This document shows positions 11,994 to 23,870 of a stretch of 64,000 nucleotides of DNA, piece after piece. The DNA comes from Cylindrobasidium torrendii FP15055 ss-10 (lineage: Eukaryota > Basidiomycota > Agaricomycetes > Agaricales > Physalacriaceae): assembly GCA_000934385.1 (NCBI GenBank), contig KN880462.1, forward strand, positions 1-64,000. The letters are read 5' to 3'. The notes under the pieces are model-generated. The model was not told the origin of the DNA, did not search any database, and saw only the letters and a program-made list of their open reading frames with translations. Position 1 is the stretch's first letter. The number at the start of each line of letters is the position of its first letter. A program made the translations under genes and the position numbers.

Positions 11994-12663
11994 CACTGCT
12001 CCCGGGCCGGGGTTCAACGTGCACAAAAACTGCCAGGACCCAGGTCTATCATTATGGCCCTTATTTGCGGACAATAGCTATTATAGGACAATAGCTACAA
12101 GTTAGGCTATAGTCTTAGACTAATGGACAGAGGAGCTGTGTACAATAGACCGAAAGGGGCACGTGAAGTTGTGATCTAAGTATGTAGTGTGGGGAGCGGG
12201 TGTATACTTGTAAGTACATACGAAGTGAAGCTGTCGGCTTATCTGCATGTAACCCTTGTCTGTACCGCTGGTAAGTGTTGCCTCCATAAAACTGCGACGC
12301 CGAGCGACGGTCCGACGTTCAACGTTCCACACACTTACACCTTCGCACGTCGAGCGCCTACGGCGAAGCCAACTCGGACTTGCCCACCCACAGAGACCCG
12401 CGCACACTATGAAGCTGACGTTTGGGCAGTTTGGTGTTAAGCAGGAGTCCGGAATGCAGTTATGAAGTTGACGCCAGGATTCCTGTCGTTGTCAACATCA
12501 ATACATGACATGTTACGCACATTTGAGCACTTCCACCACGCTGTGCGTCACACATCCACTGCCAGAGCGCACTACGAAGCCAACGGCAGAACAGTCCAAC
12601 CGCACTGACCAAAGAGCCGTCACATCTGCAAAGTCCGTTCTTTGCAGACTCGTCAATGAAGTA
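11994..12663. other. Spacer upstream of gene B, no supported gene
   Basis: No exon with convincing splice structure is visible. Two stretches (about 12400-12440 and 12555-12610) share words such as ACTATGAAGCTGACG / ACTACGAAGCCAACG, which may be remains of a small duplication, but this is weak. Confidence 0.35.
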
Positions 12664-12736
12664 TAGAGGTCTGCGGGCTTGTGATAGCTAGACAACATCG
12701 AATTCAGAAAAGCGGACAAAGTCTCAAGCGTCGTTG
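12664..12736 (-). pseudogene. Relic of the cysteine-rich gene (intron 1 / exon 2 border)
   Basis: On the minus strand the blocks GAGACTTTGTCCGCTTTTCT and TTGTCTAGCTATCAC, followed by CCCGCAGACCTCT, are almost identical to 1980-2042 in the small cysteine-rich gene. There they are the end of intron 1 and the start of exon 2. The homology fades on both sides and the cysteine-rich exons are absent, so this is a fragment. Confidence 0.7.
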
Positions 12737-12839
12737 GCCAACAGATCTCGCCTGAGGATTGTCCATTGACGTGGCCGTCTATGCGCGGGGGCAAAAAGCG
12801 CCAGGTAAAAGGGCCACTGATTGGTGGTTGTGAAGCGAG

Positions 12840-13262
12840 AGGGGGTTGTAGGCCAGCATTTCGCGATGTTCGGGATGTTTTGTGTGTGGGGGATTTGGTC
12901 AGCAGCCTTCAAGCCTCTCCCAAGTTGGCGCGGTTAATGAAGCGCGAAGGTTTTGCGGAGTGAGACAGCTCCTTTTGTTGCTCCTTTTGTTGGAAGTACG
13001 CGCTTGGCGATTAGTTTGTCGACATGATGGTAGATTGAGAGTAAGTAGCACGTGCAGAGCGGAACCGTACTTTGGGAATTGGATCGGGCAGTATGTTCCC
13101 ACGTTGTGGGCCTGCACAGGCTGCACTGAACCTCTGTCTGAACTGGTTTATTGTCTGCATTGACCACCATCTAACAATAGCTGTAGAGCAAGGACTGATG
13201 TATTGCGCCCTGCTAGTTTCGCATATTAATCTAAAGTGAAGCCAAACAAAAGGCAACAACGC
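12840..13262 (-). pseudogene. Relic of NAA15: 5' leader and first codons, next to PDS5
   Basis: The minus strand matches NAA15 from its upstream leader (GATGGTGGTCAATGCAGAC) through CCGATCCAATT.CCAAAGTACGGT, the start-codon region, and the codons for KL.AKRVLP. A gap follows, then the codons around LKAADQI. In the relic the coding part is broken by an A-rich insertion-like repeat (two copies of an AAAAGGAGC-type unit) and stops within about 60 codons. It lies directly divergent from PDS5, so the PDS5 promoter contains the old NAA15 leader. Confidence 0.75.
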
Positions 13263-13282
13263 GCTCGCCTCTTGCCATCATC

Positions 13283-16200
13283 ATGGTCACCAGCAACGCG
13301 TCGCCGGTCAAGCTGGCGTTCCGCGAAAAGCTGGTGGGAGGAAAGTCACAGACGACGGACACGTATCTCCGGAAACTCAAAACCCTCCATGCCCAACTTA
13401 GCGAGCTCGACCAGGAGACAGCAGATGTCAAGACACTAGACACCGTCAAACGCGATCTCCTCCACCCATCTATCCTCCTACATACCGACCGCGGTGTCAA
13501 GGCCTACGCGGCATGCTGCATCGTTGACATCCTTGGTCTGTACGCGCCAGAAGCACCATATACCGAAGCCCAGCTTGGAGACATCTTCAAGTTCGTCACC
13601 CTTCAGCTTCGCCACGGACTCAAATCACCATCGGATACATACTTCCCCCAGTACTTTCACGTCCTGGAGTCACTATCAACAGTCAAATCTGTAGTCCTTG
13701 TATGCGACCTACCTAACGCAGACGAGCTCATACACACCTTCTTCCGCGACTTTTTTGCGTTTGTACGCAACGACCACTCGAAGCAAGTGGAGACGTTCAT
13801 GGCCGACATTCTCGCTGCACTCATCGACGAAGCCAACTCAGTCCCACCCAAATGCATGGAGATTATCCTTGCTCAATTCACCGAGAAGAATATCGTTTCT
13901 GAACTCGCGTCCTTTCGCCTGGCCGTGACCGTGTGTCGTGCCGTGGATGACAAGCTGCAACGATACGTCGGGCACTACTTTACGGACACCATTGCGGATA
14001 ATGCAGAAGAAGAGGACCTCACAGAAATTGGCAAGGCGCACGAACTCATCAAGCACATCCACAAATACTGCCCTGCATTACTCAACACGGTTATTCCCCA
14101 GCTGGAAGATGAACTCAAGGCAGAGAGTCTACCACTCCGAATGCTGATAACTGAGACTCTCGGCGAGATGTACGCAGACAACAGCGGCATAGAGTTGTCA
14201 AAGAGGCATAACGCTGTTTTCAAGGTGCGCTTTGTTCGACATACAACTCGCCTCATTAACTCCGTTCTAGACCTGGCTTGGTCGGCTCAACGACCGGGTT
14301 GCATTTATCCGCATCAAATGCATTGAGGCGACGCGAGCCATCATCAACAACCATGCCGAACTACGCGACCAAATACGCGAAGTTGTCAAAGCCAAGTTTC
14401 TCGATCCAGATGAACGTGTACGCGCGGCTCTTTGCAAGGTTTATGGCCAGCTTGACTTCGAAATCGTTCTGCACAATATCCCTCTCGCAGACCTACAAGA
14501 CATATTCGCGCGCGCAGCTGACAAGAAGCAGTCAGTGCGCACTGAATCCCTGCGGACATTAGCCAAATTCTACGACCTTGCCTACCCTCAAATCGAAAAC
14601 CAGGACCCCGATGCCATTGAAAAGTTCGCGTGGATACCAAACGACATTCTCCCGTTGTATAGCCTGACTCTGGAAAGCAGACCCGTGGTCGAACAAATGC
14701 TTGCCGACTACATTCTTCCTTTGCCATCGTCCAAGGACAAAGTCGAGGTTGACGAGGCGCGCTGGACAAACAGGCTACTTACTACTATGCGCTACATGAA
14801 TAACGAGAAGGCTATCAACGCATTACTCGTCTGCACCAACCTCAAGAATGGGCCTCTACCTCCTGCTCAGCGGCTACTGGACGCATGTATAAAGAACAAT
14901 GTAAGCCTCTAACCTCTGGCGAGAAGCAGCACTCATGTTTGATTGTAGGGTGGTGTTATTGACGAAAACGAGGAAGTGGTGGTTCAGACGCTCGCTCGCT
15001 TCATCAAGTTACATGCTTGTATGTCTTTTTTTGGAGGCCAAGATAACTTATTGACCTGTGGTAGCTCAATATCCCGACCCCAGCAAAGCAGCGGAGGATC
15101 TTCAAACCTTCGCAGACCTCAACGACAAGACACTCTATAGTCTTCTCCGAAAATGCATGGACCCTCAGATTGATGTCAAGACACTTGCCAAACGACGCGA
15201 CGAGTTCAACAAGAAGATGGCTGCCGCCTCAGTCGGTGCGGCGCCCACCATGAAGATTTTCTTGCGGCGCGCGACATACCATATTGTAAACCAGTCATCT
15301 ATACCAACTCTGCTTGAGCGGATTGAGCGGGGCCAGGATAGTGAGAACGGGTCAGAGGACGGGTTGAGAGCGAAGCATGCCAGGACTCTGGTGCGGCACG
15401 CAGCAAAGCATCTTCCAACATTGTTCAAGCAGCATCAAGCACTCTTGAACCAAACGATTGCGCACGAGGAGAAGACGTTGGTGACGGCTGCAGCGTTACA
15501 GGCACTGGCAAGCCTAACGAGGGCAGATCCTACCTCAGGAACATCGGACAAGTAAGTTGTCTTCATCCCCTCTGGCCATTGTGTACTGACACAATGGCAG
15601 GCGCCTCATCGAGAGGTATTCGAGGTTTGCCATAGGGACCGGCGAGAAGCACGCGAAGTTTGCAGCCCGGCTGCTCGCGCACACGCCTGACCAAGTTGTG
15701 GCCTGTGAGAATACGATTGAGGTGAGTATTGACATCCGCTCCTTTTTACGCTGTATTGATCTTTCGTAGACCATTGCGGAAGGACTTTTGACCGATGCGC
15801 CAGAGATACTTGTCGCCCATGTTGCAGCGCTTGCCCAGTTCTCCGGTTCTGCTAGGGACGCCTTCGACTCCAAGTCTGAACGGATAATGAACTTCCTGGT
15901 CAAGGATCTCATCATGGACCCTCAACCTAAGCCAGATGATGTGGATGACGACGAGGTGGAGGAATGGGCGGACGACGCGGACTTTCCGGACGTGTATCGC
16001 GCTCGAGTTCTGGCGCTCAAAGTGTTCAGAAATAGGTGTCGGGCGTATGCATCATCGAAGAAGGCTGACTTGGTGTCGGGTCCACCACTTAAAATCTTCC
16101 ACAGTCTCATTGTAGGCAACGGGAGTGTTAAAGGAGGCGAAGAGTGAGTCGCCGCTTTCACTGTGCTCTGTGAGACGATACTAATCTAGCTTGGCAGTCC

Positions 16201-17593
16201 AATATTGATGTCGAGGATGCGGTTGCAGGCGGCGGTGTCGCTAGTCCAGCTGTCTCAAGTGGCCAAGTACGGGGCCGCGATACTGCCTCACTTCCAAAGG
16301 ATAGCATTGGTTTCGCAGGTATGACCGCCTGCGTACGGCTTTAGTAAATGCTGACGACTATGTGTAGGACCCATGTTATAACGTCCGCCATATCTTCCTG
16401 AAGAAAATCATCCCGCTGCTGTATCAACTAAACCTTCCCCCGGTGTACCACATCATACCCTTCTTGACAGTGCATGATCCTGAACAGGAGCAGAAAACTA
16501 CGGTATGTGCGATGTATAACTGGGGAGTCAAAGAAGCTAACCTTTTTGGTGGACAGGCTACGAACTACCTCATCGGCCACATCAAACGATTGCACCCAGA
16601 GGTCCGCGCCAAATTCTTCGACCACATGTTTATTCGATATCTGCACTTCCTGGCACATCATCCAGACATGACGGGCGAGGAGGAGGATTTGAAGGATTTC
16701 GTGAAGTAAGCTTGGCGACCAGCTCTGCGCCGCTGTACAACGAGACTAACTAGGTCACAGGTATCTGCAGCATTTCCTCGAGGTTGTTGCGACACCGGAC
16801 AACATCTCACTGTTGTATCATTATGCGCAGAAGGGGAAAACGGTGCTGGATGCGGACCAGGCCTCCCAGACTGTGAGTGTCGTCCCAGTCCAAAGCCCAT
16901 TCACGGTCACTGATGTTGACCATCGTAGAAATTCTGGATGATGTGCGAACTAGCACAAGAAGTCATTCGGGCGTTGCGGGAAGCTAGGCAGTGGATGCTA
17001 CCGGTCTACCCAGGGAAAGTACGACTGCCTGGCGATATTCTGAAGCCACATAAGAGTGTCGACGATGCAAATAAGGTATGTCAGCATGCATCTCTTGATG
17101 TTCAAGCTGATGGTTTAATAGACGGTTTCTACGCGATACTTGCCCAAAGGGACGGAGGTGTGGGTCAAGGCTCTCTGGAAACCATCGACGGAGGAAAAGA
17201 AAGATAAACGCGCAGCGAAAAGGAAGGCGACCACAGCGGGTAATGGGGATGGCAGCGCAAAGTAAGGCTTTGTGTGGTGTGCGACTGCTGAGTACTTATT
17301 TCTGCTTCAGACGCCCAAGGAGGAAGCGCAAGTCGACCAAAAAAGCCAACGATAGTGATGAAGATGATGGCGACGAGGATGAGGATGATGCTTCTTCGAT
17401 GGTGGCCTCGAGTGATGTAGAGATGGCCGCTGCGGAACAGGAAGACGAGGAAGACGAGGAGGAGGAAGGCGCAGAGGAAACGCTAGGCAGAGGGGCGAGG
17501 CAAAAGGCCAAGGTGTGCATAGCTCGTATCACCGAGATGCATCGGCGCTGACTCGGACTATAGAAACGAGCGAAACGCGCATCTGCGAAGTAA
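13283..17593 (+). CDS. PDS5: Sister chromatid cohesion protein Pds5
   Basis: Pds5 is a HEAT-repeat protein that binds cohesin (Scc1, with Wapl and Eco1) and controls establishment and release of cohesion. About a dozen exons can be joined. They begin 13283-14224, 14271-14900, 14949-15018, 15065-15551, 15601-15721 and 15770-16143, and end with a short last exon at 17564-17593. The N-terminal part has the family elements LKTLHAQLSELDQ, CCIVDILGLYAPEAPY and FQYFHVLESL-like (here YFPQYFHVLESL), followed by repeated amphipathic helices to about residue 1100. The C-terminus is a Lys/Arg-rich stretch, a long Asp/Glu run and a basic end (KRAKRASAK), as in other Pds5 proteins. The start at 13283 is the first ATG of the exon and fits the short family N-terminus. 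Confidence 0.92.
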
Positions 17594-17951
17594 TCTGTCT
17601 CGCGGGCGTGAGTCTCAAGGACTCTACGAGAGCTCTGGAGCTGTGGCTGGTTGTACATAGGCTGACGAGGCTGTATCTTTCATGACCGATTTGATGTGAC
17701 TTACTTATGTTTTACTGAATTATCTCAAACCCGTGGTGCTTGGCCAAATGCTTTCTTCGTACACAACTCTTCTTACTATGACTTCTATCGTGTGTAATGT
17801 ATGTATCTTACGATCTGTCAGCTTTCTACCCTAAAATTGTTGGAGACGAGGATGTTGCAGTGTTCGAGGTATAAGGACTGCATATTAATTGCTATTGTAC
17901 ATGTTCTCGTCTATCGCAACCCGGTGGGACTACGCGACCTTCTTCATGACT

Positions 17952-18308
17952 TCAGGGCGTTGGGGCGATGAGCGCAGTAGCAGCGCACGCGGCGGAGCAA
18001 CTGGCGAGCTGTATCAGCATTCTGAGAAGAGCTAGGCAGGAACGAAAGAACCAACGTTCCCAGGCCGGCGTTACACGCAAGGATAGCTGGCGGGGCAGCA
18101 GCTGCAGCGATGACAGTGCCGAAAGCAAAGCCCGCTGCGCTATAGCAGGCGACAGCGAGAGTGTTACAGCCTGGTGACGAGTTAGACGAGGCTGAGGGCA
18201 TGGAGTGAACGTACCAGTTTGGCAGAGACCGTATGCGATAAGTCCAGCATCGACGGCGGGGACAAGGGTGATGGCAGTCACGGCGGCGAGAATGGTGAGG
18301 CGGACCAT
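17952..18308 (-). CDS. Small secreted alanine/cysteine-rich protein, about 90 residues
   Basis: Three exons are separated by two short introns (the second with donor GTTGGT, acceptor GCCAG). The start gives a clear signal peptide (MVRLTILAAVTAITLVPAVDA, cut after about residue 21). The mature part has spaced cysteines: GLCQT, then GCNTLAVACYSAAG, then ILACNAGLGTCSAACAATALIAPTP. This Ala/Gly-rich pattern with paired cysteines (C..A.ACYAAAG...G.CN..LG.C.AAC) is one I know from many basidiomycete small secreted proteins of unknown role. A TATA box on the minus strand (TATATAAA, about 18368-18376) lies some 60 bases upstream. Splicing is supported because it joins the second and third cysteine blocks in frame. 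Confidence 0.75.
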   Translation of the reverse strand: MVRLTILAAVTAITLVPAVDAGLIAYGLCQTGTFTPCPQPRLTRHQAVTLSLSPAIAQRALLSALSSLQLLPRQLSLRVTPAWERWFFRSCLALLRMLIQLASCSAACAATALIAPTP

Positions 18309-18585
18309 TGCGCGAGGGAGTCGAGCGTTGTGGTGGGAGAAGGTTGACTTGCCCGGCTATTTCTAGGTAGGTTTATATAGTGGGCGTCTATCGAAGACTA
18401 GGTTGTCACATACCTGTCATCGAAAGTACTTAAGCGCCGAGTGGAGCGGTCCAGAGGCAAAATTTGAAGTGCGGAATGCCGTGGGAAGATCTGTCCATCA
18501 TTGTCCATTGTCCATGTCCATGTAGTGGTAGATAAAAGGTATATGCACATACAACAGTGTCCAGTCTCCTTAGATTTAGAATCCT

Positions 18586-19273
18586 TCAGAACCAGCCCCA
18601 ACGGATGAATTCTAAGGGAGTCAGGTCAAGCAGTATGCAATGCAGAGTGATGAACGACTGTACTGTTTGCTCTTGCCGCTTAGCTTCAGAGTACACAAAA
18701 ACAAGTAGTAGAAAGACTTCATCCCGTTCCAACGCCTCGCGTTCTACACTCAACGTCGTAGGTTTTGGTTTCCGGAACAGGTGAGGTCGGTATGGGACAG
18801 AGAACACGCCAATCACGTCTCCATTCGCATTACGCGCCTGGGAATGGATGTCATGAGTTCAACCACTACAGATATGATAACCACACACCTTCCAGTCATC
18901 ATCCTCGTATCTGACCCGGAATTCTTTTCTATCTGGTGCCCACTGCCATACACGGACCCTGCCCACCGGTCAGCCAACGCCGTCGTGATGCACTGCGAGT
19001 GACGCACTTTTTGAGAAAGCTGCCTTCGTGTTTCTTCACCTCACTGAACTTCTTTTTGAGTGTGCCCAGTGCAATAGTTCCCTCCTCCCAGTTAATCGAG
19101 CCAACTGTGGACACGGTCCCGCCGCCAGAAATGGGGTTTGCGTCCTGTAGGATGGTCTGCTTGCGGCCAAGGAACCCAAAGGTCGTCTTGATGGTGTAAA
19201 GGATGGAGGAGTCAAGGGTGCTGCAGATGTTGGCATTGAGGACGTTGTTTTTATTGTCAAAGTACGCCTCCAT
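18586..19273 (-). CDS. DUF6593-type protein, about 195 residues
   Basis: Three exons (19273-19008, 18958-18889, 18837-18586) give about 195 residues. The order of elements is that of the basidiomycete DUF6593 proteins: a start like MEAYFDN, ILYTIKTTFG, GSINWEEGTIALGT, a VRVWQWAPDRKEF.V strand with the Trp-rich core, and then DVIGVFSVPY. The function of this domain is unknown; the beta-rich pattern has been likened to tubby/scramblase-like folds, which is not something I can show here. The end is rich in Glu and Leu. An in-frame upstream ATG at 19363 could add 30 residues. Confidence 0.65.
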
Positions 19274-19629
19274 GGACGCGATGGTGGGAACAGAGACGGG
19301 AGCGATGATCAGCCTAGCCTCAGCAGGAAAAAGCGTCCGTTCGGACCGAATGCGGATGATCATGCAGGTGGGTAAAGAATGAGTGGCACAACGCACACTT
19401 CCAATGCTCGTCTTCCAATGCTCGTCTAAGACAAAGAATAATACTTATAACACTTACAACAACCGTCCTGTATCCTATCTGTACATACATATACAAGTAT
19501 GGAACTGCCCTCTCACTCTACAACGTCAACTTTAGCTTACTGTACTAGTAGCTCACAGAGCGTCTGTCTTGGCAACATGCTGTCCAACTTCAACTGAACC
19601 GCAACACACAGAACGCAACTCCGCCTCAC

Positions 19630-21233
19630 CTATTTTTTACTCGCCTCAATCTTGACGTCGGTTTCTTTGCGCGTCTGCAGCGGAAATTGCGACGAAGATG
19701 CTAATGCCGCCGTTCGCAGGTCATCCCGTAGATCTCGAACATTCTCACTATCTTCGGTCGTAGTGCATCTTGATCCTGAGCCGTCCAAGGTGTTAAGGGA
19801 AGCTAGTCATTAGAATACCTATTCCACGTTCGAGTAAGTCGCAGGATGTCCTCCTTGAACGGATGGACGCACGATTTTCCAGCGATAAAGTTGCTGCCAT
19901 TCGTCATGAGCGAACTAAGAATGAGAAACCCACCACACACTTACAAGATGGTGAATAAAGCGCTGTGTTGGTAGTTCAAGTACATGATGAGTTCGACAAA
20001 GACAACAATGGCTGTGATCATGCCCGACTCGATGACATTCGCCATTAGTTTGTCTATCATGGCAGCACTACTTCTGAAGCAGGTGTTCCGGCGTACAGTA
20101 TACAGCTATGCATTTGATTTCATTAGTTTGGCGCATGTCTTGGCCATCGAGGTTGCATACCAGCGTACAGACAGTCAAGGCAATGATGATGTCAGCAGAA
20201 AGACTCGCGATTATCATGAGCTACTGGATTATTAGCAAGTCTACAAAACAGGACGGACTCCTTTGGCTCACCTTCACTGTAGTGTCGAGTGCATTGAGTG
20301 CACCAAAGTCTCCGGCAGATTGATAGTACTTGATGCGATGCTCGTCAAGACTTCACGGTCGATAAGCAGTCGGAGCACGTACCATGATTCCCGTTGCCCA
20401 CGACCCCGCGCATTGAATCAGGCTGAGGGCAAAAACAACCCCCACGACGATGCGTGAAGCAATGTGTGGGCTGAGCACGACGATACGCCTGCATACTGCT
20501 ACTCAGCTCGTTGAACATCAGCATCATAGCTAGACTCACCAGGAAAAGAACCACTGGACGAGGAGAGCGGCTGCACGACGGTCAGGGAGTTTCGTCCTTT
20601 GCTTTGTTGGATGATAGAGTACGCACTCATCCCATCGAGTGGCGGATTCCATGCTGGCTCTGACGGTGCATGCACCCATACCGTAGGGTTCCCCCAATGC
20701 TGCACTGATACTGTGTAAGAGATACACTCGATGTAACTGAGAAGAGTAGAAAGACCTAGGATTCTCCACGTCGTCGCGGTCACCAACCCAAGCTGAGCAG
20801 TTTGGAATGAGGTCGTCAAAATTACTGCCAAACAAGATTGTCAGCGTTGTATTCCAGGAAGTTTAGTAGTCTGTGGCTACGACATACCAATGGTCAACAT
20901 CACATTCCTTTTCCTACGTTTATAGCGGTCGGTTTGGATCCAGTAGTCTGCGAGGCAATAATCAGATGTAGGTCATGGTTAGACATACACCATGTACAAA
21001 TCTGAATGCAGAGCACGCCGAAGAGCATCCAGTCGATGCAAGTACCAATGAGCTATAGCATTCCCGGGTTTGGTCGATGTTTCCTCAGGTATATATTGGC
21101 GTACCAGTGGTCCATTGCTGGGATCCAGTCAACTCTGACGAAAACATTTCAGAAAGCTGATCTGAACGCACTAGAGAATGAGCGCCTTTGCAGAGGCGTC
21201 AGGATCTGCCAGCGGTCCATGAGTGCTAGCCAT
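19630..21233 (-). CDS. DUF6534 seven-helix membrane protein, probably frameshifted near the end
   Basis: The gene has short exons that encode the elements of the basidiomycete DUF6534 family: an N-terminal LIGTCIDWMLFGVLCIQI helix, a QTDRYKRRKRNVMLTI segment, a GLVTATTWRILG helix, VQWFFSWRIVVLS, LMIIASLSADIIIALTV, a basic loop with MIDKLMANVIESGMITAI, and a last helix before FNFIAGKS. Members are predicted plasma-membrane proteins of unknown function, often in large families. At 19795-19820 the conserved closing element is split: SYSN reads in one frame, followed by a stop, and LASLNTLDG reads in the next. A polar tail then runs to 19630. This looks like a one-base indel or an assembly error. 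The start was taken at 21233. Confidence 0.6.
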
Positions 21234-21823
21234 GATCGAGCAAGCTGAGGGACTCGCGCCCTTCACCCTGGCAGTCCTCGTTATATACCTAGTCTCCCAT
21301 TCGGAGAAGCAGAGTGTGCGGAGTGGCAAGCTATTGGTTTGATGAATCCCGTTGAGTATGGACTTCGAATTCGATGGTGGTGGTGGGAGGACCCCCAAAG
21401 CAGTATTTCCCTGTACCGGCTGACTTCGACTGTGCAGAATCCCGACATTGGGTTTCTCTTGCCAGAACAAAACATGGGTGAATCGCCGGCACTCGGCACG
21501 AATGGTTTTATACTGATTCCTCCCACCCTCCTCCTCTTCGAGGCTCGTACCGGCGGCATGTGATGAAGAAGCTTGGTCCACTCCCGTACGAACATTGCCA
21601 TCGTGCTACCCAGCTCCTCCACCACGATTGGTGGAACGGCGACTTTGAGCACCGGTAGATATGATGGTTAAGTGAAGAGATCGTTCTTAATGAGCGTGGG
21701 TAAATGCGCGGGTAGATTCCGATAGGTATACAGATGCTCGCTCTATTCATATTGGAACAAGCGGTCAAGTCCGCTGAGATGAACTCCCCCAAGGATGCGT
21801 GCTGCATATGGTAGGAGGCCTGT

Positions 21824-23870
21824 TCAAAGTCCTCTCACCGACTTGCCGTTCAGAAGCTCATCAAATGCGCCCTGCGAATATCGCGGCACAATGTCGAAGT
21901 TGTATGGCTTCAAGTGGCTGGTTCGAGTCGCGTCAACATAGTGTCAAAAGGTTGGTCTGAAAGCTCACCTTGTCAGACCCTCGCATGGCTCGAAGTTTGG
22001 GACATCAAATTGGCCGTCCTCTCGAAGAGGTGGTCGGAAGGTGTAAGCATGCAAAGACATCGCTACGGTTATGAAAAGACTGGCGTCGGCGACGAGTTTT
22101 CCTGGACACACACTAGAATCCGTCCGCTTAGACAAGGTTTCGTGCGACAGAGTCTGATGCAAGTACTAACCGACGGCCAAAGCCGAAGACGTAGTCCGCA
22201 GGGTCTTGCTGTGGCTCGGGGCCCAAAAACCGTTCGGGATCGAACTTGAAGGGGTCGGGGTATACGGAGCGGTCGCGAGACATATTCCTAAAGCCCGATA
22301 AACACATAGTACATGTCTGCTCGAGTGTTTGCATACCAGACATTAGCAAATATCAGGCTGCCTTTTGGTACGAAGTAGCCGTTGTGGATGTCGTCTTGCG
22401 TGGTCGAATGCGGGAGTCCAAGTGGGACAGGAGGATGCATGCGCTGGACCTCCTTCATGACGGCCGCGAGGTAGGGGAGGCGGACGCGGTCTTCGAATGT
22501 AGGGAGACGATGGCGCCCACAGACGGTGTCAATTTCAGCTTGCGCCTTGGCTTGCACGTCGGGGTGCAGAATCATCATGAGGAAGAAGCAGTCGAGAGTA
22601 ATAGCAGTCTGTAGTTCTCGGATTAGTTGTCATTATCGGATAATGGCAGGCGTACAGTCTCTGGCCCGGCGCCCAACAGTGTTCCAGCGCCGTACATGAC
22701 AAGATCTGTGTCCTCGTTTGTTAGACCCCTCTTGAGCCATTTGGAGGTGAAGGACTCCTCGGCTTCGTCCAATTTCTGTTGGAAGGGTCAGCAAATTATG
22801 GCTCGTAGCACTTTGAGCAATGTGTATACGGACCATGTTCTCTTGAACCCACTTCAGCGGAGAATTTAGCAAGTCAAGAAGGTTCCGTCGATATATCTTC
22901 ACGTCCTGTTTGAAAGCTGTCCCGGGGGCCCAATCTGGGAGGTACCGTACTGGACGCAAGTTGGGAATGAGTCGACACTTCAAAACATCCTTGCTCACAG
23001 AAAGGGAGTATGTTAACTAGGTATCGTCCAGGTGCAAGCGCCTGTATTGTGCAAGTCAGAATGCGAACACCATTGATATTGAACTAGCAAACTACCTCGT
23101 TGAGCTCGACCATGGCGTTCTCCGACTTTGTCAAAAATCTGTCGTGCGAGACACTCGCCGTGTATCCATACGTGATTCTCAGGATGAAGGCGCCAGCATG
23201 GCTGAAGTCGGTGTTGAGACGCTGGTCATTAATGGGTTATTCAAAGACATACTAATAGCAGTGCTCTTTGAGTTTCCCTGGCTCGTCGCGTAACAGGGTA
23301 AGGAAGGTACGAGCTTGGGACTGTATCTGTCCATGGAAACTTTCAACCAGCGCCCGTGTGCCAAGCTCGGAGTGGAACATTTGCCTGTCATATGGTCAGA
23401 ACTCGTACTGAGATGGTGAGGGAGCACTCACCGTGTACGCTTGAGCTGAGGGCCATACGCGAGAAGACCCGTAGTTAGATCCCAGCCCACCATTTCGGCC
23501 AGAGAAATATGAGGCCGGTCGGAGTAGATGTGGCTCTTCTTGTTAAGAACATCGTGTGCAATTGCATAGGTATTCGCCACCACCATCGTAACTGGCCCAA
23601 TAGACACGGAAATAAGAGGACCTACAGTTATGGGTTAGGATGTCGCAAAGATGGTGCTAAGGATACTGGAAAGCGACACAGACCGTAGCGCTCACCCATG
23701 CGGCCATATGCTTCCCAATTCTTGCCCGTCGGCATGTTGAAAATATTGCCAAGTATCGGAAGGCCTGTGGGTCCAGGTGGTTTAGGTAGATGACGCGGGG
23801 TTTTGAGCCATAGCACAAAGAAGACTAATCCAGCCAGACATAATGCGACATCCGTGCTGTGTAGGGGCAT
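21824..23870 (-). CDS. Cytochrome P450 monooxygenase 1 of a tandem pair
   Basis: The protein is about 510 residues on many small exons. It has an N-terminal membrane anchor (about residues 8-22), the PKPPGPTGLPILGN proline hinge, a GAG.ET segment of the I helix, the K-helix EVQR (ExxR) and the heme loop FGFGRRVCPGK. Its Cys codon lies just after an intron that splits the last Arg codon. The end is GAFDELLNGKSVRGL. The sequence style (DRPHISLAEMVGWD, YGPQLKRTR) is that of basidiomycete P450s usually annotated as O-methylsterigmatocystin oxidoreductase-like; the substrate cannot be read from it. A TATAAAT box lies about 45 bases upstream of the ATG. Confidence 0.85.

Noticed and set aside
17296..17658. 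Ser-rich frame antisense to the PDS5 tail
   Set aside because: The Ser runs are simply the reverse reading of the Asp/Glu-coding repeats of PDS5.
18929..19018. C-terminal extension of the DUF6593 first exon (RSASRRRWLTGGQGP)
   Set aside because: It reads through a GTGCGT donor. Splicing to GGGCAG restores the conserved Trp-rich strand of the family.
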